NCBI GenBank assembly: GCA_964482435.1
Contig: CAYZXL010000081.1
Coordinates: forward strand, 1-16,347
DNA length: 16,347 nt
DNA from: CAYZXL01 sp964482435
GTDB lineage: Bacteria; Auribacterota; JABMQX01
Direction: 5' to 3'
Below the pieces are notes generated by a model that did no database searches, was not told the origin of the DNA, and was given only the letters and a program-made list of their open reading frames with translations. The position numbers and the translations under genes were made by a program. This document shows positions 14,881-16,347 of the stretch, in pieces; position 1 is the stretch's first letter, and each line of letters opens with the position of its first letter.

Positions 14881-15948
14881 TCACAGGCGAGGAGGTCTTT
14901 TTCCCCAGTCGTACCACTTCCAGACGTCCTGGGTGAGGTCCTCGTAGGTCTTTCTGAGCTGCTGGAACAAACGTGCGTTTTCGATGGCAATTGCTCCCTG
15001 GTTGGCAAGCGCCGTCAGAAACTCCTCGTCGTCTGACGAAAACCGATAGGGACTCGATGCATAGACCCGCAGCACGCCGACAGGTTTCCCTTTGATTTGG
15101 AGTGGAAGGGCGAACATCGAGCGGATGCCTTCTCTCCTTGTCTCCTCGGGGTACTGGAGCTTCGATTCCATCTCCTCCTCGCTGACCCTGACTGCCTTTC
15201 CGGAAAGGGTTTCTCGGTCGAGGGGGCTTTTCTCGACCTCCACCGGCCCTTTCTCCAAATAAGCCTCGCTCAAGCCGTACGTTGCCTTGATTTCCAGCCT
15301 TTTGCCCTCCTCGTCAAGCAATCGCACAGAAGCTCCCTTGAAATTGAGGGTTTCGGCGGCGCACCTGACCACGCTTTGGAGCACCTTATCCAAGTCAAGG
15401 CTCGAGCTGATAGCCTGGGCGACCCTCGAGAGAACTTGCCTCTCTTCCCGAATCCGGAATTTCTCGAGGATGTTACCGGCCTGGGCCGCAAGGGTTTGGG
15501 CAGTCCTGATCTCTTGCGGCGTGGATCGGTGAGGCTCGGACCAATAGACCCGCAGGACGCCAATGATTCTATCCCTCACCCGCAATGGAACGCAGAGCAT
15601 GGACCCAATTCCCTCGCGCGCCGCCTCCTCCGGGTAGAGGACCCGGCTTTCCCTAGAGACATCCTCAATATCAACGGTCTCGCCCCGGATGACATCCGCG
15701 TCGAGGGGCGCTTTTGCCAATTCCACCGGTCCCTTTCCGAGGTAGGCTTCGCTCAGCCCGTGTGCCGCCCCCAGCTCCAGAATCTCCCTTTTTTCGTCCA
15801 GGACTCGGACAGCACACCCCTTGGCGTTCATGACACGAGTGCAGCCGGAAACCAGAACCTCCAGACCCTCCTGGCGATCCTCCACCGAAGCCAGGTCCAT
15901 GCATATCTGACACATTCCGGAATAGGAATTCTCGACCGACTTCGCCAT
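14881..15948 (-). CDS. Tandem GAF-domain protein, first gene of the hydrogenase operon
   Basis: A 355-residue protein with two GAF domains at about 30-160 and 185-325. They are clear internal duplicates: about half of 98 aligned residues are identical (shared RVLDE/RLLDE, GLSEAYL, GKGPVE/EKGPVE, REGI, GVLRVY). No kinase, cyclase, HTH or other output domain is present. The C-terminal tail ends YEDLTQDVWKWYDWGKRPP. The N-terminus has a CX2C (Cys13, Cys16). AAGGAGG before ATAACTAATG gives a strong start. With 15 bp to hydB it is surely co-transcribed with the hydrogenase. I infer a small-molecule or redox sensor that acts on the hydrogenase or an unseen partner. The ligand is unknown, and a structural or maturation role cannot be excluded. 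Confidence 0.85.
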   Translation of the reverse strand: MAKSVENSYSGMCQICMDLASVEDRQEGLEVLVSGCTRVMNAKGCAVRVLDEKREILELGAAHGLSEAYLGKGPVELAKAPLDADVIRGETVDIEDVSRESRVLYPEEAAREGIGSMLCVPLRVRDRIIGVLRVYWSEPHRSTPQEIRTAQTLAAQAGNILEKFRIREERQVLSRVAQAISSSLDLDKVLQSVVRCAAETLNFKGASVRLLDEEGKRLEIKATYGLSEAYLEKGPVEVEKSPLDRETLSGKAVRVSEEEMESKLQYPEETRREGIRSMFALPLQIKGKPVGVLRVYASSPYRFSSDDEEFLTALANQGAIAIENARLFQQLRKTYEDLTQDVWKWYDWGKRPPRL

Positions 15949-15977
15949 TAGTTATCCTCCTTTTCACTCCTTGACAG

Positions 15978-15999
15978 CCCCGCCAAGCATCCTGCGGGG
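15978..15999. promoter_or_regulatory. GC hairpin in the leader of the GAF-hydrogenase operon
   Basis: CCCCGC and GCGGGG pair around a 10-base loop, ending about 30 bases before the GAF start and just before its AAGGAGG. It could modulate translation. No U-run follows, so it is not an intrinsic terminator. Confidence 0.4.
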
Positions 16000-16146
16000 T
16001 GCGTAATTTGCGTGTTTATACGCTCACGACGGCCAAGAAGCAGCAGAAATCCGAACAATTAATCCTCCCCTAAACCTCAACCCGGGCCGCCTCGGAATTC
16101 ACCCCTGCCGCGGCAGACCTGCCCCCGCAAACCCACTGGCGGCGTG

Positions 16147-16175
16147 CTTTTAGCAGATTCGCAGTCCGAAAGCAA
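16147..16175 (-). promoter_or_regulatory. Candidate promoter of the GAF-hydrogenase operon
   Basis: The minus strand reads TTGCTT (16175-16170), 17 bases, TAAAAG (16152-16147). Each box matches the sigma70 consensus at 4 of 6. Its -35 lies in one of two CGAAAGCAAG direct repeats, which suits regulator binding. The leader would be about 190 bases. Weak evidence. Confidence 0.3.
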
Positions 16176-16188
16176 GCGCGAAAGCAAG
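16167..16188. repeat. Two direct repeats CGAAAGCAAG, 12-bp period
   Basis: Exact 10-base copies at 16167-16176 and 16179-16188, roughly one helical turn apart. This is typical spacing for a dimeric regulator, and they overlap the candidate -35 of the hydrogenase operon. Confidence 0.5.
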
Positions 16189-16240
16189 GGTTACGTCGCG
16201 AGAAGTTCCCTGTGACGGAAGTTCACCCCAAGTGAAGGGG

Positions 16241-16267
16241 GGACGTGATGGACGTGGACTGGACGTG
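16241..16267. repeat. Three direct repeats GGACGTG
   Basis: Exact copies at 16241-16247, 16250-16256 and 16261-16267 (spacing 9 and 11 bases). They lie between the two possible divergent genes and may be regulator sites. Chance cannot be excluded in GC-rich DNA. Confidence 0.4.
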
Positions 16268-16326
16268 GTTCAGGGGTTGAGGCGGTTTTCGTGGAGCTTT
16301 TTTCGCGTGACTACAGGGAGGTGTCT

Positions 16327-16347
16327 ATGCGGGAGGGCTCGGGGCAG
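16327..16347 (+). CDS. Possible start of a divergent gene, cut by the window edge
   Basis: GGGAGG at 16316-16321 lies 5 bases before an ATG at 16327 that opens a frame of 7 codons (MREGSGQ) to the edge. The ribosome site and spacing are good, but the visible coding length is far too short to judge. It would be the only rightward gene in the window. Confidence 0.25.

Larger units (their letters stand above)
15949..16347. other. Control region upstream of the GAF-hydrogenase operon
   Basis: About 400 bp without a well-supported gene, apart from a possible rightward start at 16327. It is rich in short symmetries, listed separately. Others are a 12-base palindrome CTGCCGCGGCAG at 16105-16116 and TTCAC-N5-GTGAA at 16222-16236. 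It probably holds the operon promoter and regulator sites. Confidence 0.5.

Overview
The window reads as part of the chromosome of an anaerobic or microaerophilic, uncultivated-type bacterium, fairly GC-rich. This is inferred from a cytoplasmic group 3-type [NiFe] hydrogenase, an oxygen-indifferent B12-dependent ribonucleotide reductase, strong Shine-Dalgarno sequences, GC-rich palindromic intergenic repeats, and a secreted lectin-like/PKD-like protein of the kind common in Planctomycetota and neighbouring phyla. The phylum cannot be fixed from the sequence alone. Every well-supported gene is on the minus strand, so the order below follows transcription, from high coordinates to low.

Right end (16347 to 10826): a leader with short repeats, then a five-gene hydrogenase operon. 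The order is a tandem-GAF protein, the beta subunit (two [4Fe-4S] clusters), the gamma subunit (flavin/NAD(P) reductase with [2Fe-2S]), the delta small subunit and the alpha large subunit. Together beta, gamma, delta and alpha form a soluble sulfhydrogenase-like (group 3b-like) enzyme that couples H2 to NAD(P)(H). The alpha subunit ends exactly at the terminal His of its nickel motif, so it has no maturation peptide.

Middle (10585 to 7031): a good sigma70-type promoter with a 9-bp-arm palindrome over its predicted start site drives a stand-alone SecD periplasmic-domain-like exported protein. It is followed by nrdJ, a class II ribonucleotide reductase with ATP cone, catalytic residues and CX4C tail all visible.

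Left-centre (6892 to 5299): two small toxin-antitoxin modules in series, MntA/HepT (nucleotidyltransferase plus HEPN RNase) and DUF433/DUF5615. The MntA/HepT pair sits between the real 3' end of nrdJ and a second, diverged copy of the nrdJ C-terminal tail. This is the most striking structural signal in the window. The DUF5615 toxin carries Asn where the family's first acidic residue is expected.

Left (5238 to 1): a full-length, animal-type transketolase and, 45 bp downstream, a Tat-exported protein resembling the L-fucose isomerase fold. After about 500 bp without a gene comes a secreted multidomain protein truncated by the window edge. No rRNA, tRNA, CRISPR array or transposase was seen.
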